The notes below the pieces were generated by a model. That model worked only from the letters and a program-made list of their open reading frames with translations. It did not search any database and was not told the origin of the DNA. From Pseudomonadales bacterium (lineage in GTDB: Bacteria > Pseudomonadota > Gammaproteobacteria > Pseudomonadales > Azotimanducaceae): 46,748 nucleotides of DNA. Position numbers and translations under genes: made by a program. How positions within the stretch are numbered: the first letter of the stretch is position 1; each line of letters begins with the position of its first letter. The DNA lies in contig JANQOA010000362.1 in NCBI GenBank assembly GCA_028279305.1, positions 1 through 46,748 on the forward strand. Direction: 5' to 3'. Below, in pieces: positions 16,898 to 26,510 of the stretch.

Positions 16898-17922
16898 ATC
16901 TCCCGGCAGAAACGGGCGAGATCAGCGGCGGTGTCGTGGCTGATCTCGGGGCAAGCCACGGCAAAAATTTCCGTGCCGTGTATGGTGCCCATTACCTGGC
17001 GGCAACGGGCCGGCACACCGGCGCGCAGCAGCAGCCGGTAAAACTCGATACCCTCGTCCCGCAGCGGATCACACTCATTAACGCTGATCACCGTGGGTAC
17101 CAGTCCTTCTACGTCTGCCTCCTCGGCAAAACCCGGCCAGGCCAGCGGATCGCGTTGCTCAAACGCGCTGATGCCGTAGGCCATGGCGCCGCGGTTATTA
17201 TGCAGGTCCAGCAGCAGGCCGTTGTTTTCCACTGAAGAAGGCAGGTTGTCCCGGGGCCAGGAACCGGCGATATAAGGGCACAGCGCGTATAAGCCGCGGA
17301 TTAAGTCCAGCTTGCCGTCGCGCTTCAGTTTTAGGCCGGTTGCCAGGGTCAGGTTGCCGCCGCCGCTTTCGCCGGCCACGATAATCTGTTGCGGATCAAT
17401 GTTGAGCCGTTGGGCGTTGTCGTGCAGCCACTGCACCCCCGACACGCAGTCGTTCAGTCCGGCCGGGTAGGGTTCCACCTCCGGCGCGGAAGATGCGTGC
17501 AGGCAGTTGCGGAAGTCCACCATGGCCACCGCCACACCTTTGCCGGCAATGATCTTTCCCCAGGCGCGGTACATGCCGTCGTAACAGGACATGGCCTGCA
17601 TGCCGCCGCCGTGGATGTAGTAAACACAGGGCAGGTTGTCACCCTCGGGCCGGATCATCTGCACCTTGATGGTGTTGCCGTCCGGCGCAGAGGTGAATTC
17701 TTCATCGGTGACGGTTAAGCCGGCGGACGGCGCCACCTCTTCAGTGTCGATCATCTCCAGCGCGGCTTTCATCTGTTCCACCTGGGCTAATGATTCGGGC
17801 TCGTAAGCCTGTTCCAGCAACTCTTCGCGGCTGGCGACGTCGCCTGGATTTTCGGTGGGGAAAAACCCCATTACAGCTTTGATGCGCGGGTCTATACGGG
17901 GATCGTCTGCCAGTTTGCTCAT
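16894..17922 (-). CDS. Alpha/beta hydrolase fold-3 esterase (HSL family)
   Basis: A 342-residue cytosolic carboxylester hydrolase of the hormone-sensitive-lipase group. The oxyanion-hole motif HGGG is at 104-107 and the nucleophile elbow GESGGG gives Ser186. The acid is probably Asp285 (VNECDPLRDEG, the usual DPLxDEG motif) and the base His315. The N-terminal ~75 residues form a cap-like helical region. AGGAGG precedes the ATG. It is divergent from an SDR gene 119 bp away and close to a flavin monooxygenase, which together fit oxidation of a ketone to an ester followed by hydrolysis (inference). Confidence 0.93.
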   Translation of the reverse strand: MSKLADDPRIDPRIKAVMGFFPTENPGDVASREELLEQAYEPESLAQVEQMKAALEMIDTEEVAPSAGLTVTDEEFTSAPDGNTIKVQMIRPEGDNLPCVYYIHGGGMQAMSCYDGMYRAWGKIIAGKGVAVAMVDFRNCLHASSAPEVEPYPAGLNDCVSGVQWLHDNAQRLNIDPQQIIVAGESGGGNLTLATGLKLKRDGKLDLIRGLYALCPYIAGSWPRDNLPSSVENNGLLLDLHNNRGAMAYGISAFEQRDPLAWPGFAEEADVEGLVPTVISVNECDPLRDEGIEFYRLLLRAGVPARCRQVMGTIHGTEIFAVACPEISHDTAADLARFCREI

Positions 17923-18041
17923 GCCTGTGCCCTCCTGAAGCGGTTAGTATTTTTCGCTGCTAGTTAACCATAAATTTGCGCCACCGGGCAGCGCAGATCT
18001 GCTATTCTGCGCCGCCTTAAGAACGTTAGCGGGAGTACACA

Positions 18042-18854
18042 ATGGGCAATCTGGAAGGCAAGATAGCGGTAGTTACCGGCGCCAGCCGGGGTATCGGCAA
18101 GGGCATCGCGCTGGCCCTTGGCGAGCAGGGGGCAACGGTATACGTCAGCGGCCGCACCACCGGTGACGGCGAACGCACCATCGACACCACCGCGCGCCAG
18201 GTCACTGAAGCGGGTGGTGAAGGCCGCGCCATACAATGTGACCATGGTGATGACAACCAGATTAAGGCGCTCTTCGAGCAGATCGGCGGCGCCGTCGACC
18301 ACATCGACATTCTTGTCAACAACGTCTACAAGATTCCCAATCCACCGGCCTGGGGCGGCGGCTATTGGGATCACCCCATCCAGGTCTGGGACGATCAGGT
18401 GGGGATCGGCCTGCGCGCGCACTACGTGGCCAGCTGGCACGCTGCGCAACTGATGTTCGCCTCAGCCGGGGCCGCGATGTTGAATGTATCTTCGCCGGGC
18501 GGTCAGAGTTATCACTTCAGTTCTTCTTACGGGGCGGGTAAGGCCGGCCTCGACCGGCTGACCAAAGACATGGCGGTGGAACTTGAACCCAAAGGTATTC
18601 CGGCCGTAGTCCTTTACCCGGGCTCGGTCTCCACCGAATTTATTCAGGACGCCGCCCAGGAGCAGGGCATGGATCTGTCCCAGTCCCAGACCCCGCTGCT
18701 GGTGGGGCGGGCGGCCGCGGCGCTGCTGGCCAGCGATAACCTGATGGCGCGCAGCGGCAGCATTCAGTGGGTGGAGGACCTGGTCGAAGAGTTCGACCTG
18801 TACGATGAAAACGGCAGCCGGCCGACCCAGCGCTACGCCCAGCGGCAAAGCTGA
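18042..18854 (+). CDS. SDR-family oxidoreductase (DHRS1-like)
   Basis: A 270-residue SDR. TGASRGIGKGIA at 12-23 is the cofactor glycine motif and the following SGRTT (Arg after strand 2) suggests NADP use. NNVY replaces the usual NNAG, and the segment with PPAWGGGYWDHP is the DHRS1-type insertion. Catalytic residues are Ser150/151 (LNVSSPGG), Tyr163 and Lys167. The protein is preceded by GGGAG. It is divergent from the esterase gene and convergent with the flavin monooxygenase gene; the three may process the same compound. Confidence 0.92.
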   Translation: MGNLEGKIAVVTGASRGIGKGIALALGEQGATVYVSGRTTGDGERTIDTTARQVTEAGGEGRAIQCDHGDDNQIKALFEQIGGAVDHIDILVNNVYKIPNPPAWGGGYWDHPIQVWDDQVGIGLRAHYVASWHAAQLMFASAGAAMLNVSSPGGQSYHFSSSYGAGKAGLDRLTKDMAVELEPKGIPAVVLYPGSVSTEFIQDAAQEQGMDLSQSQTPLLVGRAAAALLASDNLMARSGSIQWVEDLVEEFDLYDENGSRPTQRYAQRQS

Positions 18855-18876
18855 GCGCAGCCTGCCGGGGGCTCAG
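18851..18876. terminator. Stem-loop between convergent genes
   Basis: CTGAGC (18851-18856) and GCTCAG (18871-18876) form a perfect 6-bp stem with a GC-rich 14-nt loop across the junction of the convergent SDR and monooxygenase genes. There is no T-run on either strand, so it could at most be a weak or Rho-assisted bidirectional terminator or an mRNA 3'-end stabiliser. Confidence 0.3.
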
Positions 18877-20822
18877 GCCGCTTCGTTATCACCCGCCTGT
18901 TGCAGGTGATAGTCCGCCAGATCCAATTCGTGGGTGACCTGCCAGTACTTCTGCAGACTGAAGGGTGAGTTGTTAACCACCTGTCCGGCGCTGTTTTTAT
19001 ACCAGCTTTCAACGTTGGGGTGGCCCCAGGCCAGGGTACGGCTGATCGCCTGCACCTCTTCGTTGTAAGTCTTGTTAGCCTCCGCGCGCACTTCCAGGGC
19101 GTCCAGGCGTTTCTCCAGCATGGCGGTAATACACTGCATCACATAGTGAATCTGGCACTCGACCTGATAAATGATGCTGCCGCCGTGGACGATATTGGTA
19201 TTCGGGCCGTACAGACAGTACATATTGGGAAAGTCGGGCACGCTCACCCCTTTGTAGGCGTTGGCGGCATCCCCCCAGATCGCCTCCAGCGTTTGCCCGT
19301 TCTTGCCGATTATATCCATGGGCCACAAAAACTGATTGGTATGAAAGCCGGTAGCCAGAATCAATACGTCAACCTCATGTACGGTGCCGTCCTGCATCTC
19401 AATGCCGGCAGCAACAATGCGTTTGATGGGATCGGTAATCAGGTCAACATTGTCCCGGGCCAGGGTAGGGTACCAGCCGTTATCGACAATCAGCCGTTTG
19501 CCCCACACCGGAAAGTCCGGCACACACTTCTCTACATAATGGGTTTTCTCACCCAGGCCCTCTTTGATGAATTCGGTTAACGCTTCGCGCATGCCGTGGT
19601 TCGTTTCGTTCATGGACAGGCCGCTTTGCTGCCAGTCCGGGTCCGCCACCACTGCCGGCCAGACGCGGTCGCCGAACGACCAGATCATGCGCGCGCGGTG
19701 GAATTCGGCATAGAAGGGAATGTGGTTCAGCGCCCACAACTGGCCCTGCTCCACGGGGCGGTAGTAATCCCGCGCCGGAGACACCCAGTGGGGGGTGCGT
19801 TGGAACACCAGCGCGCGGTCCGCCACCGCTGCGGTTTTCGGCAGTAACTGCACACAGCTGCAGCCGGTGCCTATCACCGCAACCCGCTTGCCGCTGAGGT
19901 CAACGTCGCCGCGCCAGCGGGCGGAATGCCAGCTCTCACCGGCAAAATCCTGCAGGCCCGGGATATCCGGCATGGAGGGCCGGTTAAGCTGGCCCACCGC
20001 GCTGATCACCACGTTGGCGCTGATCTGTTCCGCGTCATCACCTGTCTGGATATCCACCGTCCACTTATTGGTTTTGTTGTCGTACGCGGCCCGTCTGACT
20101 TCGGTGTTAAAGCGGATGTTGCCGCGCACGTCAAACTCGTCCGCACAATTGTCAAAGTAGGCAAACAACTCGTCGCGCTTGGAAAAATAGCCGGACCAGT
20201 TGGGGTTGCGGTTAAACGAATAGGAGTAATAGTGATTGGGGGTATCAACACCACAATCGGGATAGGTGTTTTCATACCAGGTGCCGCCTACCGCGTCATT
20301 CTTCTCCAGCACCACGTAGGGGATGCCTGCCGCCTGCAGTTTGGCCGCGGTACCCAGACCTGACATGCCGGCGCCGATAATCACAACCAGAAAGTCTTCC
20401 GCGCGGCCGGCGGCCACTGCCTGCTGCAACTGGGCTTTCCACTGGTCGTCGCGGTCGCGGAAGCGGGTCTCTTCCATCAGCATGGCCGCGTAACCATCAT
20501 CCACGGGCTCGGCCACGGTAAAACTCATCAATTGCTGCAGGCGGGCCTGATCCGGCGCCGGCGGCATGGGGCGCCGGCCGTCGCGCAGCTCGCTGATCAC
20601 CTGCACCGCTGCTGCTTTAATCTCAGCGGCAATCTCATCGCTGTAGCGGCCGCTGTCGTCGGGAAACATGGACCCGTCCGGGGCTTCAATGGGTGCCGGC
20701 GCAAACTTGTCCTGCAGCCAATAGTCATCGCCGGTAATGCAGGCGACCACCGCCAGCAGGTTGGGCAGGTTGACATCTTCCAGCGCGTTGCGCAGATCCG
20801 TGTTGTTGCCGGGTATGTTCAT
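18873..20822 (-). CDS. Flavin-containing (Baeyer-Villiger-type) monooxygenase
   Basis: A 649-residue FAD/NADPH enzyme. A ~130-residue N-terminal extension precedes the FAD Rossmann motif GAGMSGLGTAAKL; WYENTYPDCGVD is the conserved FAD-side motif. The Baeyer-Villiger-like fingerprint reads FAGESWHSARW, and the NADPH motif is VIGTGCSCVQLL, with Cys-Ser in place of the common Gly-Ser/Ala-Thr. ILATGFHTNQF is the C-terminal ATG motif. Such extended BVMO-like enzymes insert oxygen next to a ketone, and some hydroxylate heteroatoms. I chose the ATG at 20822 over a TTG 14 codons upstream; the protein then starts MNIPGNN. It converges with the SDR gene and lies near the esterase. Confidence 0.9.
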   Translation of the reverse strand: MNIPGNNTDLRNALEDVNLPNLLAVVACITGDDYWLQDKFAPAPIEAPDGSMFPDDSGRYSDEIAAEIKAAAVQVISELRDGRRPMPPAPDQARLQQLMSFTVAEPVDDGYAAMLMEETRFRDRDDQWKAQLQQAVAAGRAEDFLVVIIGAGMSGLGTAAKLQAAGIPYVVLEKNDAVGGTWYENTYPDCGVDTPNHYYSYSFNRNPNWSGYFSKRDELFAYFDNCADEFDVRGNIRFNTEVRRAAYDNKTNKWTVDIQTGDDAEQISANVVISAVGQLNRPSMPDIPGLQDFAGESWHSARWRGDVDLSGKRVAVIGTGCSCVQLLPKTAAVADRALVFQRTPHWVSPARDYYRPVEQGQLWALNHIPFYAEFHRARMIWSFGDRVWPAVVADPDWQQSGLSMNETNHGMREALTEFIKEGLGEKTHYVEKCVPDFPVWGKRLIVDNGWYPTLARDNVDLITDPIKRIVAAGIEMQDGTVHEVDVLILATGFHTNQFLWPMDIIGKNGQTLEAIWGDAANAYKGVSVPDFPNMYCLYGPNTNIVHGGSIIYQVECQIHYVMQCITAMLEKRLDALEVRAEANKTYNEEVQAISRTLAWGHPNVESWYKNSAGQVVNNSPFSLQKYWQVTHELDLADYHLQQAGDNEAA

Positions 20823-20930
20823 TGCTGCACCGCCGTTAGCCTGGATTGACCACGATGCTAGCAAATCGAATCCACCCCGGGTAGATGACGATAGGCAGCT
20901 ACACCCAAATTGACCGGACGCGGACCGTAG

Positions 20931-21383
20931 CTATGAAGCCGGCGGGTCCATGCGGTAGAGATCCACGTCGGGCATCTCGTCACCCAGCGATATATTCAGC
21001 GTGCGCATCACCTGTTTCGGATCTTCCAGCCGGGTTGCGCGGCGCCGGTACAACTGCTCGCCGATCTTAACCACCACTTCGGGGTTGGCGGCGACATTTT
21101 TCGGCCAGCGTTTACCGGCGCAGCGGCCGCAGGGGATATACAACACGTTGTCGCGGACAAAACTGGTGGTGGTGACCGAGTGCGGAATCAGATACCAGGG
21201 CTGGGTCTGCACCCAGATCTTCTGCCTGGGGGCCATGAACGACCAGTCAGGATTTGCGTTATCCACCAGATCGCCGCTGAGGCGGGTGCCGGGACGCCGC
21301 TCCTCGGGGTTAATGGGGACCACCAGCGCCAGCAGGTACAGGGCCACCAGCGCGGCGCCGATAATCGTCAGCCATTTTTTCAT
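20931..21383 (-). CDS. Membrane-anchored split-barrel-like (DUF385/nitroreductase-type) protein
   Basis: A 150-residue protein with an N-terminal hydrophobic anchor or signal (KKWLTIIGAALVALYLLAL). The rest (WYLIPHSVTTTSFVRDNVLYIPCGRC, then NPEVVVKIGEQLYRRRATRLEDP) has the strand order of small flavin- or F420-binding split-barrel proteins that reduce quinones or nitro compounds. The match is by pattern only. The start is the ATG at 21383, preceded by AGGAGGCAC; the longer frame upstream of it is open but has no matching features. It appears monocistronic and is divergent from the infC operon. Confidence 0.65.
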   Translation of the reverse strand: MKKWLTIIGAALVALYLLALVVPINPEERRPGTRLSGDLVDNANPDWSFMAPRQKIWVQTQPWYLIPHSVTTTSFVRDNVLYIPCGRCAGKRWPKNVAANPEVVVKIGEQLYRRRATRLEDPKQVMRTLNISLGDEMPDVDLYRMDPPAS

Positions 21384-21508
21384 TGTGCCTCCTCTAATCC
21401 CCCGCAAAAGGCTATTTTGACGCCAGTTGACCCCTTCCGGAAACCCTTGAAGGTGGTTGTGGCTGGCAGTAGAATGCGCCCCTGCGCGGTAGCGTACACA
21501 ATCTGGCT

Positions 21509-21543
21509 GGACGGGACATACACTTGAGATGTATGGCGTGTCC
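21509..21543. other. Stem-loop in the infC upstream region
   Basis: A perfect 6-bp stem CATACA/TGTATG with a 7-nt loop is enclosed by outer GGAC/GTCC pairing. It lies about 110 bp before infC in the 266-bp divergent intergenic region. It has no T-run. It may be part of the infC leader RNA or an operator-like palindrome. Confidence 0.35.
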
Positions 21544-21637
21544 GGCCGTTTGGCGTCCGTGGAATTAATGCCCGCGTGCAGCTTTGCAATATTTGGTTCA
21601 AATTTAAAAGATGGCATAAGGAGTTCACACATCTTTA

Positions 21638-21652
21638 AAGGAGCAACACATT
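21638..21652 (+). promoter_or_regulatory. infC ribosome-binding site and AUU start
   Basis: AAGGAG at 21638-21643 is followed after 6 nt by ATT (21650-21652), in frame with infC. The first ATG in frame (21662) is 18 nt from the SD, too far for normal initiation. A second SD-like AAGGAG lies at 21618-21623. The AUU start is the known basis of IF3 autorepression. Confidence 0.85.
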
Positions 21653-22186
21653 AAAAAAGGTATGAAGCGCGCTGAACGCTCGCTGTTGAACGAAGAAATA
21701 CGCTTCAGCAGTGTACGTTTGGTGGGTGCTGACGGGGGCCAGCGCGGTGTAGTTTCGCGCGAGGACGCGTTAGCGGAAGCACGTGCCTCCGGGCTGGATC
21801 TGGTGCTGGTGGCACCGGAAGCAGAACCCCCGGTGTGCAAAGTGATGGACTATGGTAAGCATCTGTTTGAGCTGAAAAAGTCAAAAGCAGCGCAACGAAA
21901 AAAACAGAAGCAGATCCAGGTCAAAGAAATTAAGTTCCGGCCAGGGACAGAGGAAGGCGACTATCAGGTAAAACTACGCAACCTGAAGCGCTTTTTAGAA
22001 GAAGGAGACAAAGCCAAAATATCACTGCGCTTTCGCGGCCGTGAGGTGGTTCATCCCGAAATTGGGATGACGCTGATGAGCCGGATTGCGGAGGACCTTG
22101 ATGAACTGGGTTCCGTGGAAGCGGAGCCTAAGTTTGAGGGCCGTCAGGTGGTTATGGTGCTGGCTCCGAAAAAGAAAAAGAAATAA
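21650..22186 (+). CDS. infC: Translation initiation factor IF-3
   Basis: A 178-residue IF3 from the AUU start. IF3 binds the 30S subunit, prevents 50S joining and checks the start codon and initiator tRNA. The N-domain contains [15 protein letters not shown] and [14 protein letters not shown], the latter being the most conserved IF3 signature. A Lys-rich linker follows ([13 protein letters not shown]), then the C-domain with [32 protein letters not shown] and a Lys-rich tail. The N-terminus from ATT reads (M)[17 protein letters not shown], matching the length of other gammaproteobacterial IF3s. It is the first gene of the infC-rpmI-rplT-pheST-ihfA block; thrS, usually just upstream, is absent. 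IF3 should repress its own AUU-initiated translation. Confidence 0.97.
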   Translation: MKKGMKRAERSLLNEEIRFSSVRLVGADGGQRGVVSREDALAEARASGLDLVLVAPEAEPPVCKVMDYGKHLFELKKSKAAQRKKQKQIQVKEIKFRPGTEEGDYQVKLRNLKRFLEEGDKAKISLRFRGREVVHPEIGMTLMSRIAEDLDELGSVEAEPKFEGRQVVMVLAPKKKKK

Positions 22187-22267
22187 CAACAAGAAGACGG
22201 GATTAAACCCGCCCCCTCTGTTGCGCAGGCAGGAAGAAACCGCGGTTATCCGCAGACAATTTGGATC

Positions 22268-22285
22268 ACCGGCCGAATAGCCGGT
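22268..22285 (+). promoter_or_regulatory. Stem-loop before rpmI
   Basis: ACCGGC and GCCGGT form a perfect 6-bp hairpin with a 6-nt loop, ending about 22 nt before the rpmI start. A smaller GCGG-TTAT-CCGC hairpin lies just upstream. In enterobacteria L20 represses rpmI-rplT by binding structured RNA in this same interval, so these hairpins may be part of an L20 operator. Confidence 0.4.
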
Positions 22286-22306
22286 CAATAGCGTGGAGAT
22301 TGGCAG

Positions 22307-22507
22307 ATGCCAAAAATGAAAACTAATCGCGGTGCCGCGAAGCGGTTCCGTACCACTTCCAGCGGTTACAAACACCGCAAGACCAACCGCAACCATATTC
22401 TGACCAAGAAGGCGCCCAAGCGTAAGCGTCAGCTGCGCGGTTTTGACGCGGTCGCGAAAGCCGACGTCCCGGCGTTGCGGCGCATGTTACCCACCAAGGC
22501 GCGATAG
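22307..22507 (+). CDS. rpmI: 50S ribosomal protein L35
   Basis: A 66-residue, very basic protein of the standard L35 length. It begins [14 protein letters not shown] and contains the family pattern [19 protein letters not shown] followed by KRKRQLRG; the C-terminus is RRMLPTKAR. It is a structural protein of the large ribosomal subunit. GGAG precedes the ATG. It lies 120 bp after infC and 9 bp before rplT, the conserved order. Confidence 0.98.
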   Translation: MPKMKTNRGAAKRFRTTSSGYKHRKTNRNHILTKKAPKRKRQLRGFDAVAKADVPALRRMLPTKAR

Positions 22508-22516
22508 GAGTCCCCG

Positions 22517-22882
22517 ATGCCAAGAATCAAACGCAGCGTGGCGTCCCGAGCGCGCCGCAAAAAGGTGCTGAAGTCGGCACGGGGTTATTACGGAGCCCGC
22601 AGCCGTACGTTCAAAGTGGCCAAACAGGCGGTGATCAAAGCCGGTCAATACGCTTACCGCGACCGCCGCCAACGCAAACGGCAGTTCAGGCAGTTGTGGA
22701 TTGTTCGCATCAACGCCGCGGCGCGTGAACACGGGCTGTCCTACAGCCGCTTTATCGCCGGTCTCAAGGAAGCCGGGGTAGAGGTGGACCGGAAAGTGCT
22801 GGCTGATATTGCCATGCACGAAAAAGAAGCGTTTGCGGCACTGGCTGAAAAAGCCAAGAACGCATCAGCACAAGCCGCGTAA
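22517..22882 (+). CDS. rplT: 50S ribosomal protein L20
   Basis: A 121-residue L20, which binds 23S rRNA early in large-subunit assembly and in enterobacteria represses rpmI-rplT translation. The N-terminal basic helix ([18 protein letters not shown]) is followed by [29 protein letters not shown] and by [20 protein letters not shown], all canonical. The C-terminal tail is Ala-rich. AGGAG overlaps the rpmI stop region. A strong terminator/attenuator follows, separating it from pheS. Confidence 0.98.
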   Translation: MPRIKRSVASRARRKKVLKSARGYYGARSRTFKVAKQAVIKAGQYAYRDRRQRKRQFRQLWIVRINAAAREHGLSYSRFIAGLKEAGVEVDRKVLADIAMHEKEAFAALAEKAKNASAQAA

Positions 22883-22905
22883 GCGGCCGCCCAAATCAAC
22901 TGGCT

Positions 22906-23004
22906 TCCGGGAGACCTTAAATGGGTGCTTCCCGGACGCTGGTGCGTGTACCACAGCCGATGTCAGGGGAAGAGTCCAAGCCGGGAACTTCCCTTTTTTG
23001 TTTT
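22906..23004 (+). promoter_or_regulatory. Attenuator with alternative RNA pairings before pheS
   Basis: Four complementary segments are visible. Segment 1 (TCCGGGA, 22906-22912) pairs perfectly with segment 2 (TCCCGGA, 22930-22936). Segment 2 can instead pair with CCGGGAA at 22981-22987 (7 bp using 22929-22935) or with GGGAAG at 22967-22972. These later sequences belong to the terminator hairpin 22967-22993. Thus 1:2 pairing permits termination and pairing of segment 2 with 3 prevents it. No Phe-rich leader peptide was found in the interval. Confidence 0.65.
22967..23004 (+). terminator. Intrinsic terminator between rplT and pheS
   Basis: GGGAAG (22967-22972) pairs with CTTCCC (22988-22993). 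An inner TCC/GGA pairing lies within the loop, and TTTTTTGTTTT follows directly. This is a textbook Rho-independent terminator upstream of the pheS start at 23016, so read-through into pheST must be partial or regulated. Confidence 0.85.
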
Positions 23005-23006
23005 AG

Positions 23007-24029
<1,023 letters not shown>

Positions 24030-24068
24030 GCACATGTAACTGAACACATTTAGGAAAGGAAAAGATAG

Positions 24069-26450
24069 GTGAAATTCAGTGAAGCCTGGCTGCGGGAATG
24101 GGTAGACCCGCCGCTGTCCCGGGATGAATTGCTCAGCCAGCTGACCATGGCCGGGTTGGAAGTGGACGGCGCGGAAGCGGCAGGCGCCTCGTTTGAGGGC
24201 GTGGTGGTGGCCAAGGTGACAGCCAGCGAACAGCATCCGAACGCGGACAAACTTTCGCTGTGTACGGTTGCGGACGGTGACGCGGAGCACCAGGTAATCT
24301 GCGGGGCACCAAATGTGCGGGCCGGGCTGACCGTAGCGTTCGCCCGGGTTGGCGCCCTGCTGCCGGACAACTTTAAAATCAAAAAAGCCAAGCTGCGCGG
24401 CGTGGAGTCGTTCGGCATGTTGTGCAGCGCCCGTGAACTGGGGCTGGGTGATGACCACGAAGGTATTCTGGAATTACCGGATGATTGGGCCGCCGGTACT
24501 GATCTGAACGAAGCCATGGTGCTGGACGATGTGATCGTCGACCTGGATCTGACCCCCAACCGCGGGGATTGCCTCAGCCTCAAAGGCCTGGCCCGGGAAG
24601 TGGGCGTGCTGAACGATCTGCCGGTGCAGTTTCCGCACATCGAGCCGGTTGCGCCGTCCCACGATGAAACGTTTCCCGTCAGTCTGGCAGCGCCGGACGG
24701 CTGCCCGAATTATGTAGGCCGGGTGATTAAAGGGGTGGATCTGAGCCGCCCGGTGCCGTACTGGATGAAAGAACGGCTGCGCCGCTGCGGGCTGCGCAGT
24801 ATCGATCCGGTGGTGGATGTAACCAATTACCTGCTGATTGAACTGGGTCAGCCCATGCACGCTTTTGATCTGGCGCAGTTGTCCGGCGGCATCGAAGTGC
24901 GCCAGGCGGGTCCGGGAGAGCAACTGGTATTGCTGGACGGCCAGCAGGTGGACCTGGACAGCGACACCCTGCTTATCACCGATGCAGACGGGCCGGTGGC
25001 GATTGCCGGAGTAATGGGCGGGCAGCGCAGCGGCGTTCAGGCACAGACCCGGGATGTTTTTCTCGAGAGCGCCTTTTTTGCACCGTTGGCGGTGGCGGGT
25101 ACGGCACGGCGTTACGGGTTGCACACGGACGCCTCTCACCGCTACGAACGCGGCGTGGACTATGGCCTGCAGCGGCAGGCGGTGGAGCGTGCCACCCGTC
25201 TGTTAATAGATATCGTCGGCGGTGAGCCGGGGCCGGTGGTGGAAACCCGGGCGGCTGAGCACATGCCCACGGCCAACGAAGTGCGCTTACGCCAGCACCG
25301 GCTGACCGAACTGCTGGGGGTCAGCATTGAAGCGGCTTCGGTGGACGCTGCTTTTACCCGCCTGGGTTTTGAGGTGGTGGGGCGCGAGGACACCGGCGCC
25401 GGGGTTGAATGGGCAATTCTGTCTCCCAGCCACCGCTTTGACATCGCCTTGGAAGCGGATCTGGTGGAAGAAGTCTGCCGTATCTATGGCTACAACAATA
25501 TTGAGGTAAATCAACCGGTTACGCATCTGGACCTGCGTTCCGTCGCGATTGAGCAACACCCTGAGCGGGAATTGAAACACTATCTGGCCAGCCTTGGTTT
25601 GCAGGAGGTGATCAGCTACAGCTTTGTCGACCCGGCGCTGCAGGATCTGCTGGATCCGGCGGCGCAGCCGGTGGCGCTGGCCAATCCCATGTCCTCCGAA
25701 CAGTCGGTGATGCGTACCAACCTGCTGCCTGGCTTGTTGGACACAGCACGGGCAAATCAGGCCCGGCAGCAGGAGCAGGTGGCGATATTTGAGCTGGGGC
25801 AGACGTTTCTCAACGCTGCTGACGGCCTGCGCCAGCCGCTCACTTTAGGCGGTTTGTTATGGGGCCGCCGCGCGCAACAAGCCTGGCATGCCAACGACGA
25901 GATTGTGGACTACTTTGACATTAAAGGCGTGGTGGACAATCTGCTCGAATGGGCGGGTATCAGCGGTGTTGCTTTTACGCGTATTGATGACAAGGTACTG
26001 CACCCGGGTCAGAGCGCCGGCATTCTGCTGGGCGGTGAACAGGTGGGGCGGCTTGGCAGAATCCATCCGGAGATAGAAAACCGGTTGGGTTTGGAGGCGG
26101 TATTTGTCTTTGAGCTGGCCGCGGAAACCGCTTTGCTGAAACCCCGCAGGGCATTCGCGGGCATCTCCCGTTATCCCAGCGTGCGCAGGGATATTGCTGT
26201 GGTTGTAGACAAGAAAGTAGACGCCTCTGCGGTGGAAAGTACCGTGCGGGAGACCCTTGGCGCGATCCTTGTTGACTTCAGGTTATTTGATGTATATGAG
26301 GGCAAAGGTATTGATTCTAATGAAAAAAGTCTCGCGATAGGCTTGACCTTACAGAGCCAAACCGCCACCCTTACCGACGAAGAGATCGGTGATTTCACAC
26401 AACAGACACTGGCAGCGCTGGAACAAGCATTTAATGCACGGCTCCGCTAA
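24069..26450 (+). CDS. pheT: Phenylalanyl-tRNA synthetase beta subunit
   Basis: A 793-residue beta subunit. The order is the standard one: an N-terminal B1 segment, the EMAP/tRNA-binding domain (about 40-150, with HPNADKLSLCTV, VICGAPNVRAG and SFGMLCSARELGLG), the B3/B4 editing region with YDxG-like sequences (RSIDPVVDVTNYLLIELGQPMHAFD), B5 (about 400-475), the inactive catalytic-like core, and the C-terminal FDX-ACB anticodon-binding domain (RYPSVRRDIAVVVD, then LFDVYEGKGI). The start is GTG with an AGGAAAGGAAAAG purine run upstream. It is followed by ihfA after 107 bp. Confidence 0.98.
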   Translation: MKFSEAWLREWVDPPLSRDELLSQLTMAGLEVDGAEAAGASFEGVVVAKVTASEQHPNADKLSLCTVADGDAEHQVICGAPNVRAGLTVAFARVGALLPDNFKIKKAKLRGVESFGMLCSARELGLGDDHEGILELPDDWAAGTDLNEAMVLDDVIVDLDLTPNRGDCLSLKGLAREVGVLNDLPVQFPHIEPVAPSHDETFPVSLAAPDGCPNYVGRVIKGVDLSRPVPYWMKERLRRCGLRSIDPVVDVTNYLLIELGQPMHAFDLAQLSGGIEVRQAGPGEQLVLLDGQQVDLDSDTLLITDADGPVAIAGVMGGQRSGVQAQTRDVFLESAFFAPLAVAGTARRYGLHTDASHRYERGVDYGLQRQAVERATRLLIDIVGGEPGPVVETRAAEHMPTANEVRLRQHRLTELLGVSIEAASVDAAFTRLGFEVVGREDTGAGVEWAILSPSHRFDIALEADLVEEVCRIYGYNNIEVNQPVTHLDLRSVAIEQHPERELKHYLASLGLQEVISYSFVDPALQDLLDPAAQPVALANPMSSEQSVMRTNLLPGLLDTARANQARQQEQVAIFELGQTFLNAADGLRQPLTLGGLLWGRRAQQAWHANDEIVDYFDIKGVVDNLLEWAGISGVAFTRIDDKVLHPGQSAGILLGGEQVGRLGRIHPEIENRLGLEAVFVFELAAETALLKPRRAFAGISRYPSVRRDIAVVVDKKVDASAVESTVRETLGAILVDFRLFDVYEGKGIDSNEKSLAIGLTLQSQTATLTDEEIGDFTQQTLAALEQAFNARLR

Positions 26451-26510
26451 GTTATGACAGGTTGTTTGACGTTATCGGGTAATAAAATAAAGAACAAATC
26501 TTCAAATATG

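Noticed and set aside
21384-21632. N-terminal extension of the split-barrel-like protein
   Set aside because: The strong AGGAGG and hydrophobic anchor start at the ATG at 21383; the extension runs into the infC leader.
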